A stretch of DNA of 39,845 nucleotides from a virus: positions 1 to 39,845 of the IMG/VR virus record IMGVR_UViG_3300025133_008382. The stretch is one strand, 5' to 3'. The translations under genes were made by a program, and so were the position numbers. Under the pieces are notes generated by a model. It was given only the letters and a program-made list of their open reading frames with translations. It was not told the DNA's origin and searched no databases. Shown in pieces: positions 17,866-27,415 of the stretch (its first letter is position 1; the number at the start of each line of letters is the position of its first letter).

Positions 17866-18177
17866 ATGAAAGACGAACAAACATTAGATTTAAACAACAA
17901 GCAGCTTAATGAAACTATTTATCGCCTATACGGATTTTGGATTAAACAGTTTCTCAAGCATGTTATGGGGCAAACTATGTTTGACCTCCCTAAAATTAAG
18001 GGTACCCCACTCCAAATTAATAGTTTTGCGAATACTATTTCAAAAGAAAAGAAATATGTCGAGGCGATAAAAGAATACGGCTTAGACGATAAGAAAACAT
18101 ACGCTCAGAAATCTAAACTAGAAAAAGCAGCAAAGGATTTCTTTAAAAAAACTGGTATCAAGTGGCCATTTAAGTAA
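17866..18177 (+). CDS. Hypothetical protein upstream of the tape measure
   Basis: The protein has 103 residues, is Lys-rich and predicted mostly helical (ETIYRLYGFWIKQFLKHVMG, then KKYVEAIKEYGLDDKKTYAQ). No signal peptide, membrane segment or known motif is visible. Its place between the frameshifted chaperone and the tape measure suggests a tail-assembly or tape-measure-associated role. It is followed after 17 nt by the tape measure gene with an AAGGAG, so the two are probably cotranscribed from the promoter at 17838. Confidence 0.7.
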   Translation: MKDEQTLDLNNKQLNETIYRLYGFWIKQFLKHVMGQTMFDLPKIKGTPLQINSFANTISKEKKYVEAIKEYGLDDKKTYAQKSKLEKAAKDFFKKTGIKWPFK

Positions 18178-18194
18178 AGGAGAAGTAACAAATA

Positions 18195-20402
18195 ATGGGT
18201 GATGAAGAAACCCCAACTCCAACTCCGGGCCCCGGCGCAGATCAAGACGAAGCCGTCTCCGATTCTAAAGCGCTATTGGATGCTGCCATGGAGGCACACA
18301 AATTAGCGCAAGAGACTCATGATCTCGCAGCGAGAACCAATAAAATAAAAAAACAAAACCTAGAAGACGCTAAAGCAGCAACCAGAGCTAAGGAGGAGGA
18401 GCTTGATGCCGCGAGAGAGGAATTAAAGATCCTGCGGGCCAAAGGGGACTCGTCCAAGAAAGCCAAGGAAGACACCCTTAAGACTATTCGGAAACTCGTG
18501 GAAGAAACTGAAAATCTTCGCACCGCATCCGAAGACTGGAAAAACGAGATTGATGCCGCTGACGAATTAGTCGACGATATATCAGAAGGACTATTCAATG
18601 CAGTCGGCCTCACGGGTAAGTGGGGCAAAGGCTTTAAGAATTTAAGCAAATCAGGAATCACCTTTAAGGGCATATCCGCCGATGTTGCAGCTAATATGAC
18701 CAAGGCAGCAGGGCCGGCAGCGATATCGGGCCTAATTATGATAGGCACTGAGATTTTTAAGGCAGCACTAGAGCTAGACGCTTTTTCTGCTGGATTAGCA
18801 AAAACAACGGGTATGACTGAATCCATGTCTGTGGAATTGACAACTATGTCCGTTGACGCCATGCGACTTGGTGTGACCCTGGAACAATCAGGAGCAGCAG
18901 TTAATGCTCTTTATAGTGAAATGACTTCTTTTAAGAATTCTTCGGAAGCTTCAAAGAGAACTATGATAGAAACAACAGCGATGCTAGAACATATGGGAAT
19001 TTCATCTCAAGAGACAGCAGGAAACATACAATTTATGACTGCCTCTCTTGGCATGAGCGGAACACAAGCGTCAGAAACCGTGGCAGAATTTGCTAATCTA
19101 GCAACAGAGATAGGCATGCCCATACAGCAAATGTCGTCTCAATTTCAAGCAAATGCTCCAATTTTAGCGAAGTTCGGCAGACAAGGACCAGAAGTTTTTA
19201 AGAAATTAGCAGTTGCAGCCCGCGCAGCAGGCATGGATGTTTCCAGCGTTCTTGCGATAACTGAAAAGTTTGATACATTTGAAGGCGCCGCACAATCTGT
19301 AGGCCAGTTAAATGCAATTCTCGGAGGCCCATTCTTAAACTCAATGGATATGGTTATGGAAACTGATCCTACCGAAAGAATGAGAATGTTAAGTCAATCT
19401 TTAAATGACGCCGGCCAAAGCTTCGATCAGATGGATTATTACACCAGAAAGTCTATTGCATCAGCAGCCGGCCTCAAAGACGTTAATGAACTGGCGCTAG
19501 TTATGAAAGGCAGATTTGATTTGGTCGGCGGCACGATGAATCAGTCCGCCGATGATATAGCTAAATTGGCCGAGAGACAACACGAATTTAATTCTACTAT
19601 GGAACAGCTTAAGCTAGTAACACAACAGGCGATCGTCCCGATAGCTAATGCTTTTTTACCAATGTTGAAGACACTTGGCGGCTGGTTACAAACAATCGCG
19701 CCCGCTCTACCATACATAATGGGCGCCCTTATAGCGATAGGTGTGGGTCTCACGGCATGGTGGATCGTGCCCTTTGGTGGCGCCGCAGCAGCAGTAGCGG
19801 GACTAGTATCGGGTTTAGTAACTTTAGGTGGGATGATTTTTCACTCAGTGGCCAGCCCAAGCTTACTCGCCGCTTTTAGTACTTATTTACCAAATGCCAT
19901 CAACAAACTAATAGAACCATTTAAGTGGCTACAATCAGCAATTGCCGGCGTCGGTTCCAAACTGAAAGATCTTGGAAAGCTTGTCTTCCACAGATGGGCG
20001 AGCCCAAGCTTAGATAAGGCACTCGGAGAGATTCTTCCCGCCTCAACCGGCAAGACAGCAAAGGGCTTTGTGGAACTAGAGGCAGATACAGCCGCATATA
20101 CTAAATCAGTCGGAGACTTAGGAAAAGCCAAAAATAAGGCAAAACTAGACACACCATCAGCAAATTTTACAGAGCCATCTCACACTACGGCAAGTATGCT
20201 TGAAATATTACGAGATAAAAAAGCTTCAGCAAAGGCTACCCCCGCCTCTAATGCCTCTACAAAACCCAACACGATAACCAAACAACCTCTTAAACTATCA
20301 CTAGAAATAGGCGGAAACCCACTCAAGGAGTATATCGTGGATATTGTCGACAAGGCAGTTGATGGAGAAAGCACAACAATTGTAGCCAGGAGAACGGCCT
20401 AA
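18195..20402 (+). CDS. Tape measure protein
   Basis: The protein has 735 residues. A Pro-rich head (ETPTPTPGPG) is followed by a long charged coiled coil (about 20-130), an Ala/Met-rich helical core (about 180-500) with EQSGAAVNALYSEMTSF and GMSGTQASETVAEFANLATE segments, and a strongly hydrophobic stretch (about 505-550, rich in Gly/Ala/Val with AWW). A C-terminal Ser/Lys-rich region ends the protein. This is the usual plan of a tape measure: helical rod, then membrane-active segment. It sets tail length and is ejected before DNA. AAGGAG precedes the ATG, and the stop overlaps the next start (TAATG). Confidence 0.85.
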   Translation: MGDEETPTPTPGPGADQDEAVSDSKALLDAAMEAHKLAQETHDLAARTNKIKKQNLEDAKAATRAKEEELDAAREELKILRAKGDSSKKAKEDTLKTIRKLVEETENLRTASEDWKNEIDAADELVDDISEGLFNAVGLTGKWGKGFKNLSKSGITFKGISADVAANMTKAAGPAAISGLIMIGTEIFKAALELDAFSAGLAKTTGMTESMSVELTTMSVDAMRLGVTLEQSGAAVNALYSEMTSFKNSSEASKRTMIETTAMLEHMGISSQETAGNIQFMTASLGMSGTQASETVAEFANLATEIGMPIQQMSSQFQANAPILAKFGRQGPEVFKKLAVAARAAGMDVSSVLAITEKFDTFEGAAQSVGQLNAILGGPFLNSMDMVMETDPTERMRMLSQSLNDAGQSFDQMDYYTRKSIASAAGLKDVNELALVMKGRFDLVGGTMNQSADDIAKLAERQHEFNSTMEQLKLVTQQAIVPIANAFLPMLKTLGGWLQTIAPALPYIMGALIAIGVGLTAWWIVPFGGAAAAVAGLVSGLVTLGGMIFHSVASPSLLAAFSTYLPNAINKLIEPFKWLQSAIAGVGSKLKDLGKLVFHRWASPSLDKALGEILPASTGKTAKGFVELEADTAAYTKSVGDLGKAKNKAKLDTPSANFTEPSHTTASMLEILRDKKASAKATPASNASTKPNTITKQPLKLSLEIGGNPLKEYIVDIVDKAVDGESTTIVARRTA

Positions 20403-21283
20403 TGCCTCGTTATAAAAATTCGTATGGCTCCAAGCACTGGAAGAATGCTAGCCACAAACAGAACGTTCACGATCCCACAACGTCATACGCCAATGGCTTT
20501 GACAACGATTTTTATATAATCATTGAAAGGGTTTCCAAAAAAGGGTCGACCGGGCTAGCCCCAGTAAAGTTCAAGGCAGCAATAACAAATTATTCTGAAA
20601 ACATTACAGCTAATTGGAACGAAGAACTCGTTTATGGGAAAATGGATCCCATAGCAACTTATCAAAATACTCAAAGAACAGTAAGCATATCGTGGGCCCT
20701 GATCGCAATGGATTTAGAGGAAGGAAAAGAGAACTTAGAAAAGGCAGCAAGACTACAGAAATTTCTCTACCCAGCATACGAAACCAAGAACGCAACAAGC
20801 ATGAAAGATAGTCCATTGTTGAGAATGAGCTTTTTAAATTTCTTAAAAGGAGCTAGCTCAGGCGCCCTTATGGGATATGTTTCTCAATTTAGCTATAGCC
20901 CAGCTTTAGAAGATGGGTTCCTACAAGAAGAGCGCAGGTTAGGGCTTATCCCGAAAAGAATAGAGATGGGTTGCGAGCTTAAAGTTTTGCACGAAGAAGA
21001 ACTTGGGTGGAAAACGGAAAACGGAGAATACACTTGGAGAGGAAGAAAAGAGTTTCCTTTTAACGTTGAAGATAATGATAGAGAGCTAAAGCCAGAAGAG
21101 ATCGCCGCCGAGAAAGCAGAAGCAGCAGAAGAACTCGCTGAATATTACCGAAACGCCCAGCGCTGGAAGGATGCAGATACTGAACGACGGTTAAGAGAAT
21201 ACGACGAGTTGCTAGCATCCACACCAGCCCCGGTAAAACAGAGTAAGTTTGCTAAATTCTTTGGAAAGAGAAAAAATGAGTAA
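20402..21283 (+). CDS. Putative baseplate/tube-proximal protein
   Basis: The protein has 293 residues. The N-terminal 200 form a likely beta-rich domain: FYIIIERVSKKGSTGLAPVK, then NYSENITANWNEELVYGKMD and a PIATYQNTQRTVSISWAL segment. This resembles tube-like domains of tail tube initiators or caps (gp48/gp54 role). The last 80 residues are charged helix (KPEEIAAEKAEAAEELAEYY) and a basic tail. It is coupled to the tape measure by TAATG and overlaps the gp53-like gene. A baseplate or tube-cap role is inferred from position and the domain pattern; family identity is not certain. Confidence 0.55.
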   Translation: MPRYKNSYGSKHWKNASHKQNVHDPTTSYANGFDNDFYIIIERVSKKGSTGLAPVKFKAAITNYSENITANWNEELVYGKMDPIATYQNTQRTVSISWALIAMDLEEGKENLEKAARLQKFLYPAYETKNATSMKDSPLLRMSFLNFLKGASSGALMGYVSQFSYSPALEDGFLQEERRLGLIPKRIEMGCELKVLHEEELGWKTENGEYTWRGRKEFPFNVEDNDRELKPEEIAAEKAEAAEELAEYYRNAQRWKDADTERRLREYDELLASTPAPVKQSKFAKFFGKRKNE

Positions 21284-21626
21284 TAGATACAACAACAGAG
21301 GCATAAAACTAAACAAATCACTCTTATACAAAGAGCTATTTGATAATCGAGGTATAAAGAAAATCCAGCAATATACAACTTCAAATGTAGCTCCCCTTAC
21401 TAACCAACAAGCAGTAGCAATAGAATATGATACCCAGATTTGGAAAACAGGAACTAGATTATATAAACTATCAGAAAAGTACTATGGTGATGCTGAATAC
21501 TGGTGGCTAATAGCTTGGTATAACAATAAGCCAACAGAATCTCATTTTAAGCTAGGAGATGTAGTCTACATCCCCCTTCCGTTTGAGAGAATTTTGAGTT
21601 ATTATAGCAACAATGTGAGGGACTAG
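21276..21626 (+). CDS. Baseplate wedge protein, gp53-like with LysM-type fold
   Basis: The protein has 116 residues. Its core reads TRLYKLSEKYYGDAEYWWLI followed by AWYNNKPTESHFKLGDVVYIP, which is the LysM-like signature shared by T4 gp53 and many contractile-tail hub/wedge proteins. In such proteins the domain binds neighbouring baseplate subunits rather than necessarily peptidoglycan. ATG 21276 is used instead of TTG 21249: GGAAAGAG precedes it and it overlaps the previous stop by 8 nt. T4 gp53 is longer (196 residues), so this is a reduced form. Confidence 0.78.
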   Translation: MSNRYNNRGIKLNKSLLYKELFDNRGIKKIQQYTTSNVAPLTNQQAVAIEYDTQIWKTGTRLYKLSEKYYGDAEYWWLIAWYNNKPTESHFKLGDVVYIPLPFERILSYYSNNVRD

Positions 21627-21628
21627 AG

Positions 21629-24600
21629 ATGGGTGGTAAAACCAAAAATTGCCAAGGAGGAGGTAAATATAACAATAGTCGCTATTGGACGGATGAACGA
21701 CTAAGAAAATCCTGGGGCTCCATTCTGGTAGTTTTTCCTTCTTCTGGCAACCAATTCTCTTTATCTACAATTTACAAAACTGAATCACAATGGCAACAAT
21801 ATCTTACAAAATATCCAATTGAAGGACCAGAATTTTTAAATCATGTCTCTGTGTTTACCTCGATGGATATCCACTATAATAAGGCCGCTATAATTGACGA
21901 AAAGTTATTGGAGGCACACGACTACATTAGAGAAGCAGTGGAGGAATCCCTTCCAGCCTCAAGCCGGTTTGCGTCTCAAGCCGGCTCTAATTTCCCTGAT
22001 GCAACGAATTTCACAGTATCTGATTCTGGAAAGGTTTTTACTAAGTTTAGGAAACCTTTTGACGGAGCTTTTTATAATTGGTATTATAGGATCCGAGATG
22101 GTAACGACGATTCCTGTATACTCGATTATAATTCTTCTACGGGTAAAATCACGGGTATTGATATTCTTCTAAGAGAAATTAAGGTCGCGGGCCCACCAAC
22201 TTCAAGAGATTTAATAGCTTGGTTATTTTTAATAAACCCCCTAGTTGTGGAGACTCTCAGAGCACGTAGCGACGAATTGCTTGAGGACGTGTTCAAAAAG
22301 ACCTCGTTCCGAAAACACCAGGCTGTCGACCAACTCGCAAAAACCAATGATCCCGAAATGCTAGAAAAGATTGCGAAAAGCATTTCTAATATAGAAGACA
22401 GCACCACCGACCCCGCAGGCTTTGGAGCCTCAAGAACGTGGAGCGAACAATGCCTTTTAAATAAAAAAATGAATAGTCTAGCTAGATTTCACAAAGGTGG
22501 GTTTCTCAATAGTTATTCCGATAATCCAAAAGAAGTATATCCAAAGAGAAAAAAATCATTTTTTATTGATTCAGAACAACCATCTACTCTTATAAACCAA
22601 CTAACAGCAGTTCCCGGCTCCTCCACATTTCTTAATATGAAGAATGATAAATATTCTAATCTTCTCCCAAGAATAGAATTATACGCCATAAATTATAAGA
22701 GAAAGGCCGATGGTACAGCAGATATGTCGTCTCCAACAAATTTAGAACAGATAATGTTTCCACAGAACACTCAAGTTTTTGGTGGAACAAACATCGGAAG
22801 GGGAGATTACGGAATTAAGTCTTTTAGTTGGGATCTAATCGGCTCAAATCCGAGAACAAAAAGAAACGATATCCAGGCCGAACTATCTATCTATTTCCAA
22901 TCTCTTGATCAGATATTCGATAAAAATCTAAATAACAATTTAATAAAACTATTGAAGCGCCCTCCTAGTTTAGATAGAAAAGAGGAGGAAGACTCTACTA
23001 AGAAGCCTGAAGAAAATGATATTTCCTGTAACAGCCGAGCTAAAGCGTCAAGCTTAGATAGAGCGCTAAATTTAGAATATTACGAGCTTAAAGCATTAGT
23101 GGGTTGGAAAGCAGCAGATAACTCGACCGCTCTCAGCGTTGACGATAAAAAGGCGATAAAAGCCCAAAACTTATCTCTATATTTGACCCTAATTGATCAT
23201 ACTTTTAATTTTTCTCAAGATGGGACATTCACATTAACAATAACTTATCGAGGAAGAGCCGAAGAAATGTTGTCTAAACATGTAGCGGATGCCCTGGCAA
23301 CACCAAAATTTAAACTAGAAAGAGAAATCTACAAAATCATAAAGAATTACGCCACAGGCCCCTCCACCGGCAGTGAGGACGAGACAAAAAAAGACAAACT
23401 TGAAGAGTTTAATAAAGAGATGGAAGAACACAATGCTGATTTTAAGAGAGAAGCCTTCTCAAGCATTATCAGGGACATGTCCGATAAAAATCAAATATTT
23501 TATTCACACCTCAAATCTAAAGATATGGTAGACTTTATTAATAAAGGGGTGGTACCGGATTTCAATCATATGAACCAATTTTATACAGACTTTGATATCA
23601 AAGGTGGGCTGGCGGGAGCCGTCAACCCCACCCAAACCCATCAGGATCTGGAAATCCCCCCAGAAGAGTCCGAAGAAGAGTCCACAAAAGACGAAGAGAA
23701 AGACATCGAGATCGGATCTGAATATCATTTTTCGTTCTTTTTCTTGGGCGATTTGCTGGATACTATTTTTGAAAGATCTTGTATCGCACCATCAGCCGAA
23801 GACAGCGTTCTTGAAAAATTTTTTGGTACTGGAGGTAAGGCAAGAAATGTCGGCTTAACTGGTGATGAGTGCGATAAGGCCAGAAAGCACGCAACGATAG
23901 CATTGGGGAAAAATAAAGAATTTTATGAGCAATTAAAAAACACAAAACTCATTTTAGGAAGTCTTCCACTTATCGATTCATCAGAACAAAGCGAATGTAC
24001 CGCGACGAATTATAATCTTGCTCAAATCCCAATTTCTACAACGTTGTTTAAAGACTGGTTCGCACACAAAGTCGTAGGAAGAGGAATAGACATTTACCCA
24101 TTTACCCAATTTGCAAGAGATATTATGAGAGAACTCGTAATTTATTCTCTTAGAGAACAGTGCGGAGAAACAGAAAAACTGAATGTTGTTTTAAAAACAA
24201 CTTCCCTAACAGGAAGAAGAGAGATCCAGAAAGCGCTGCCATTCGCAACTCTTTCCCAAACTTCTGGCCGATCGGCCCTTGAGGGAACACATGCGGATAA
24301 TTATATATCTATCCCAAGCTCTGCGACTGCGAATTTTAACCAATCAGAGTCCGAAGGAACAAAGCTTCATAGCATTATAATAATTTATGCGGAAGACTCA
24401 AAGATCCGAAGCCTCCGAGGAGATCCAAGTGCCGATGCCTCATCTGGAGTACACCATCTCAGATATGGCAGAGACCGTGGAATTGTTAAACAAATCCAAT
24501 TTACTAAAAACGATGTACCAGGCTTACGAGAAGCTAAATTTAGTAGAGACGCCCTAAATCCTCTCACCGAATTATCAACAATGTATAATGCTAGTATCAC

Positions 24601-24913
24601 TACTGTTGGAAATATTGTTTTCTGGCCAGGACAAAAGGTATATATTGATCCCATGGGAATGGGACACAAAATCGGTAATCCCTCAGATGCGAATTCTATA
24701 GCCGGCGTCTTGGGATTGGGAGGATATTATACTATAGCGGATGTGAGGTCATCGGTTGAAGCTTCCTCCTTCACAACAACGATAAAGGCAATATGGGAAT
24801 CTACGGGCCAAGATGGTATGACGATAACCCAGGTTACAACAGGCATTAATAGTTCTAACGACGCCGACGTAGCCGCTGCCGCCTTCCCAATCGACGAGGT
24901 GGAAGACCAATAA
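21629..24913 (+). CDS. Large baseplate/hub structural protein
   Basis: The protein has 1094 residues and starts 2 nt after the gp53-like stop. No catalytic motif is visible. The central part holds charged, low-complexity linkers (near residues 455-475 and 670-690). The C-terminal 130 residues, with SRDALNPLTELSTMYNASIT, a VFWPGQKVYIDPMGMGHKIG loop and LGLGGYYTIADVRSSVEAS, resemble the C-terminal domain found in hub-type proteins of contractile tails (gp27/gpD-like beta domains). A baseplate hub role is the best guess from this and from its place between gp53-like and another baseplate candidate. TAATG couples it to the next gene. Confidence 0.6.
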   Translation: MGGKTKNCQGGGKYNNSRYWTDERLRKSWGSILVVFPSSGNQFSLSTIYKTESQWQQYLTKYPIEGPEFLNHVSVFTSMDIHYNKAAIIDEKLLEAHDYIREAVEESLPASSRFASQAGSNFPDATNFTVSDSGKVFTKFRKPFDGAFYNWYYRIRDGNDDSCILDYNSSTGKITGIDILLREIKVAGPPTSRDLIAWLFLINPLVVETLRARSDELLEDVFKKTSFRKHQAVDQLAKTNDPEMLEKIAKSISNIEDSTTDPAGFGASRTWSEQCLLNKKMNSLARFHKGGFLNSYSDNPKEVYPKRKKSFFIDSEQPSTLINQLTAVPGSSTFLNMKNDKYSNLLPRIELYAINYKRKADGTADMSSPTNLEQIMFPQNTQVFGGTNIGRGDYGIKSFSWDLIGSNPRTKRNDIQAELSIYFQSLDQIFDKNLNNNLIKLLKRPPSLDRKEEEDSTKKPEENDISCNSRAKASSLDRALNLEYYELKALVGWKAADNSTALSVDDKKAIKAQNLSLYLTLIDHTFNFSQDGTFTLTITYRGRAEEMLSKHVADALATPKFKLEREIYKIIKNYATGPSTGSEDETKKDKLEEFNKEMEEHNADFKREAFSSIIRDMSDKNQIFYSHLKSKDMVDFINKGVVPDFNHMNQFYTDFDIKGGLAGAVNPTQTHQDLEIPPEESEEESTKDEEKDIEIGSEYHFSFFFLGDLLDTIFERSCIAPSAEDSVLEKFFGTGGKARNVGLTGDECDKARKHATIALGKNKEFYEQLKNTKLILGSLPLIDSSEQSECTATNYNLAQIPISTTLFKDWFAHKVVGRGIDIYPFTQFARDIMRELVIYSLREQCGETEKLNVVLKTTSLTGRREIQKALPFATLSQTSGRSALEGTHADNYISIPSSATANFNQSESEGTKLHSIIIIYAEDSKIRSLRGDPSADASSGVHHLRYGRDRGIVKQIQFTKNDVPGLREAKFSRDALNPLTELSTMYNASITTVGNIVFWPGQKVYIDPMGMGHKIGNPSDANSIAGVLGLGGYYTIADVRSSVEASSFTTTIKAIWESTGQDGMTITQVTTGINSSNDADVAAAAFPIDEVEDQ

Positions 24914-26184
24914 TGTTTAAAAAACTAAGACCAAGTTACGTTAATTTTGACTCTGCCGGAGGCTCTTCTTTTGACACATACGTCAACCAGCTAACCTACG
25001 ATTTGTATGCAATGCCCAATAGCTCTGAAATAAGTGTAATAAAAGACTTTTGGAGATTCGAAAACATATTTTATGGGAGGGTTAATAAAAAATATTCCTC
25101 TGTGATTGCATCTCCGAATAAGTTAGAAAGAATTGAGCAAGATGTTTATTTATTGGACTTTGTAGCAGATGCCTATAGACAACTACAGTTAGAGTTTCAA
25201 TTTGCAGTTTCAGAGAATAGAATCCCACAAGGAATACCTCACTTTTCAGACTTTAAGGCGGTAAAAGGTTATACTAATCCGGCAGCAATATACAATAAGA
25301 CCTTTGAGAAGGTTAAAAAAGCAACGGTTGATGCAATCATGAGAAATCCAGCAGCAGATAAGGCTAGTTTAACTTTCCGAGGCTTCTATGATGTCTTTTC
25401 ATCATTCTTGCCACTCACAGCAAAAGACTTTCCAGTTCTCCTATCGAGCGTCATGACCAGCAAGAAAACCTACTTACCACATACCGGAATATCCTTTGAA
25501 ATAGCAGATTTGAGTTACGGATCCGATAAAGCAAAAATTGAGATAATAGATTCTGCATGTTTTGAATTCTTCATAAACGCCGCAAGCAAATATGGCTTCT
25601 ACATCGATAAGAACGCACCCTGGCGCCTAGTTGCAAACCTAAGTTCAAAACCAATGGCGCTTTATATGTCTGCGAGGCTAGGAGGAGTAGGATCAGTAGG
25701 AAGCTATTTTAACTTCTATACAGAACAAGCCTGTTTCAAGGATTTTGACTCCCTCAAAGGCTTATGCGCTCAAACATACAATTTGCTAGTTGATACAAAG
25801 CCCTCAATCAACGAGGTTACAAGAACCGGCGAGGCCTCTTATTGTACAAAGGTATATAATAGACAACCACTGCTAGATAATGTTGAAGAAACTGTTCCAG
25901 AATCAGAATGGATTGATCTATACACCAAACTCCGGAATAAAGAACGAGAAGACTGGTTCCCCGACTCTAAAATAGAACAAATAACCAAGAATGCCAGCCA
26001 CATGAGAAACACAAGAGAAACGTTGAGATACATAGATAGATATTTCAATGATTATGAGATGGAGGAAGGATCCTTCAATTATGCTTTACAGAAATCTTTT
26101 TACAGAAATGTTGAAAAACCATTTGACAACTTCGATGAATATGTTATGTTAGTAGTGAGGCAGTTTAATAACCGCACTTACTAG
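24913..26184 (+). CDS. Hypothetical baseplate-region structural protein
   Basis: The protein has 423 residues with no recognised motif. Aromatic residues are frequent (FWRFENIFYGRVNKKYSS near the N-terminus; a CFEFFINAASKYGFYIDKNA segment in the middle) and there is no signal peptide or membrane span. It starts on the last base of the preceding stop (TAATG) and is the last gene before replication genes, so it is probably the final member of the tail/baseplate operon. Function unknown. Confidence 0.65.
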   Translation: MFKKLRPSYVNFDSAGGSSFDTYVNQLTYDLYAMPNSSEISVIKDFWRFENIFYGRVNKKYSSVIASPNKLERIEQDVYLLDFVADAYRQLQLEFQFAVSENRIPQGIPHFSDFKAVKGYTNPAAIYNKTFEKVKKATVDAIMRNPAADKASLTFRGFYDVFSSFLPLTAKDFPVLLSSVMTSKKTYLPHTGISFEIADLSYGSDKAKIEIIDSACFEFFINAASKYGFYIDKNAPWRLVANLSSKPMALYMSARLGGVGSVGSYFNFYTEQACFKDFDSLKGLCAQTYNLLVDTKPSINEVTRTGEASYCTKVYNRQPLLDNVEETVPESEWIDLYTKLRNKEREDWFPDSKIEQITKNASHMRNTRETLRYIDRYFNDYEMEEGSFNYALQKSFYRNVEKPFDNFDEYVMLVVRQFNNRTY

Positions 26185-26192
26185 GAGCATCA

Positions 26193-27401
26193 TTGCTTTT
26201 TCAAACACTCGATAATAAGCGAGAATGTGTAGGAATCGTCACAGACGGAGAATTACATTCCGAAATAGACGATAAACTACACCTCACACACACCTGGGAT
26301 TACTCTGAAATTCTCGGAGACAGAGATATCCAGTACGCCTATTTATATAGTGGCGGTAAAACCCTCAATGAAGCGTGTCCAGAGCACCTAGAAGGCGCCT
26401 TAGAAACTTGCTTAACCAGGATGAGGGGCTTTCTCCGTTCGCTCTCACAAACGGGCATAGACCTCAATAAGAACTGTTTCTTTGATTTGGTCCCGATGGA
26501 GTTCCTTCTTGAGTTCTGTGCTTTGAAGGATAGTATCTGTCAACATGTTTTTGCGAGCTATGAGAAGCCGCATAACTATGAGTTTTTATGCGATTTATTG
26601 CAAGTGGTTGGTAAGATCGGAACACAACAACTAAACATCAATTTAGGAGCCCTAACCCCTACTGAAATAGCCGAGACAAAAAACAGAAAATTTATTAAAA
26701 ATATTCAAGCGAAGAAGTTCTCTAAATATTGTGATTTTGACATCTTCGGAACAAAGACAGGAAGGCTATCAACTCATAAAGGATCGTTCCCTGCTCTTAC
26801 AATGCACAAACAGCTACGAAAGACAATAAAGCCAACAAACGACTTCTTTGTGGAGATCGATTATAATGCAGCAGAATTAAGAGTCTTACTTGCTCTCGCA
26901 GGGAAGGAACAGCCAGAGATTGATATTCATGAGTGGAATGTGAAGAACGTTTACAGAGGATTAATAACTCGCGAGGAAGCAAAAAAGAGAATCTTCGCTT
27001 GGCTATATAACCCAGACAGTAAAGACTACTTATCTTCTCGTGCCTATGAAAGAGACTCGGTGAGACAAAAGTACTCCACTCAGGGCCAAGTGACAACCTT
27101 TTGGTCCAGAGTTATCCCATCAGACGAGTTTCATGCAATGTCGTATATCATCCAATCAACGACCTCTGATCTATTTCTACGACAAATGATCAAAGTTAAT
27201 AACTTCCTACAAGATAAAAAGACTCACATTGCCTTCCCTCTTCACGACGCTCTCATCCTCGATTTTAGCGCAAAGGAGACAAATCTCATTCCAGAGATTA
27301 TTGATGTTTTTTCTGATACCGAATTAGGCAGGTTCAAAGTAGGTTCTTCCGCAGGCAAGAACTTTTTTGATATGAAACCCTTGACAAGTTATAACAAATA
27401 G
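26193..27401 (+). CDS. Family A DNA polymerase, polymerase domain only
   Basis: The protein has 402 residues from a TTG start preceded by AGGAG. Motif A is FVEIDYNAAELRVLLALAG (catalytic Asp223), the O-helix/motif B region is EEAKKRIFAWLYNP, and motif C is FPLHDALILDF (catalytic Asp352, with Ala where most PolA have Glu after HD). A DIFGTKTGRLSTHKGSFPAL segment upstream matches the conserved TGR motif of PolA. Only the polymerase half is present; no 3'-5' exonuclease motifs are seen in the N-terminal 200 residues. E. coli Pol I is 928 residues and T7 polymerase 704. This is presumably the replicative polymerase, as SSB, recombinase and helicase follow. Confidence 0.9.
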   Translation: MLFQTLDNKRECVGIVTDGELHSEIDDKLHLTHTWDYSEILGDRDIQYAYLYSGGKTLNEACPEHLEGALETCLTRMRGFLRSLSQTGIDLNKNCFFDLVPMEFLLEFCALKDSICQHVFASYEKPHNYEFLCDLLQVVGKIGTQQLNINLGALTPTEIAETKNRKFIKNIQAKKFSKYCDFDIFGTKTGRLSTHKGSFPALTMHKQLRKTIKPTNDFFVEIDYNAAELRVLLALAGKEQPEIDIHEWNVKNVYRGLITREEAKKRIFAWLYNPDSKDYLSSRAYERDSVRQKYSTQGQVTTFWSRVIPSDEFHAMSYIIQSTTSDLFLRQMIKVNNFLQDKKTHIAFPLHDALILDFSAKETNLIPEIIDVFSDTELGRFKVGSSAGKNFFDMKPLTSYNK

Positions 27402-27409
27402 GCTATATT
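27381..27409 (+). promoter_or_regulatory. Sigma70-type promoter for the tubulin-like gene
   Basis: TTGACA (27381-27386), a 17-nt spacer and TATATT (27404-27409) make a near-consensus host promoter at the very end of the polymerase gene. The expected transcription start is at about 27415-27417, on the ATG at 27416, implying a leaderless message. Confidence 0.75.
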
Positions 27410-27415
27410 ATAGTT

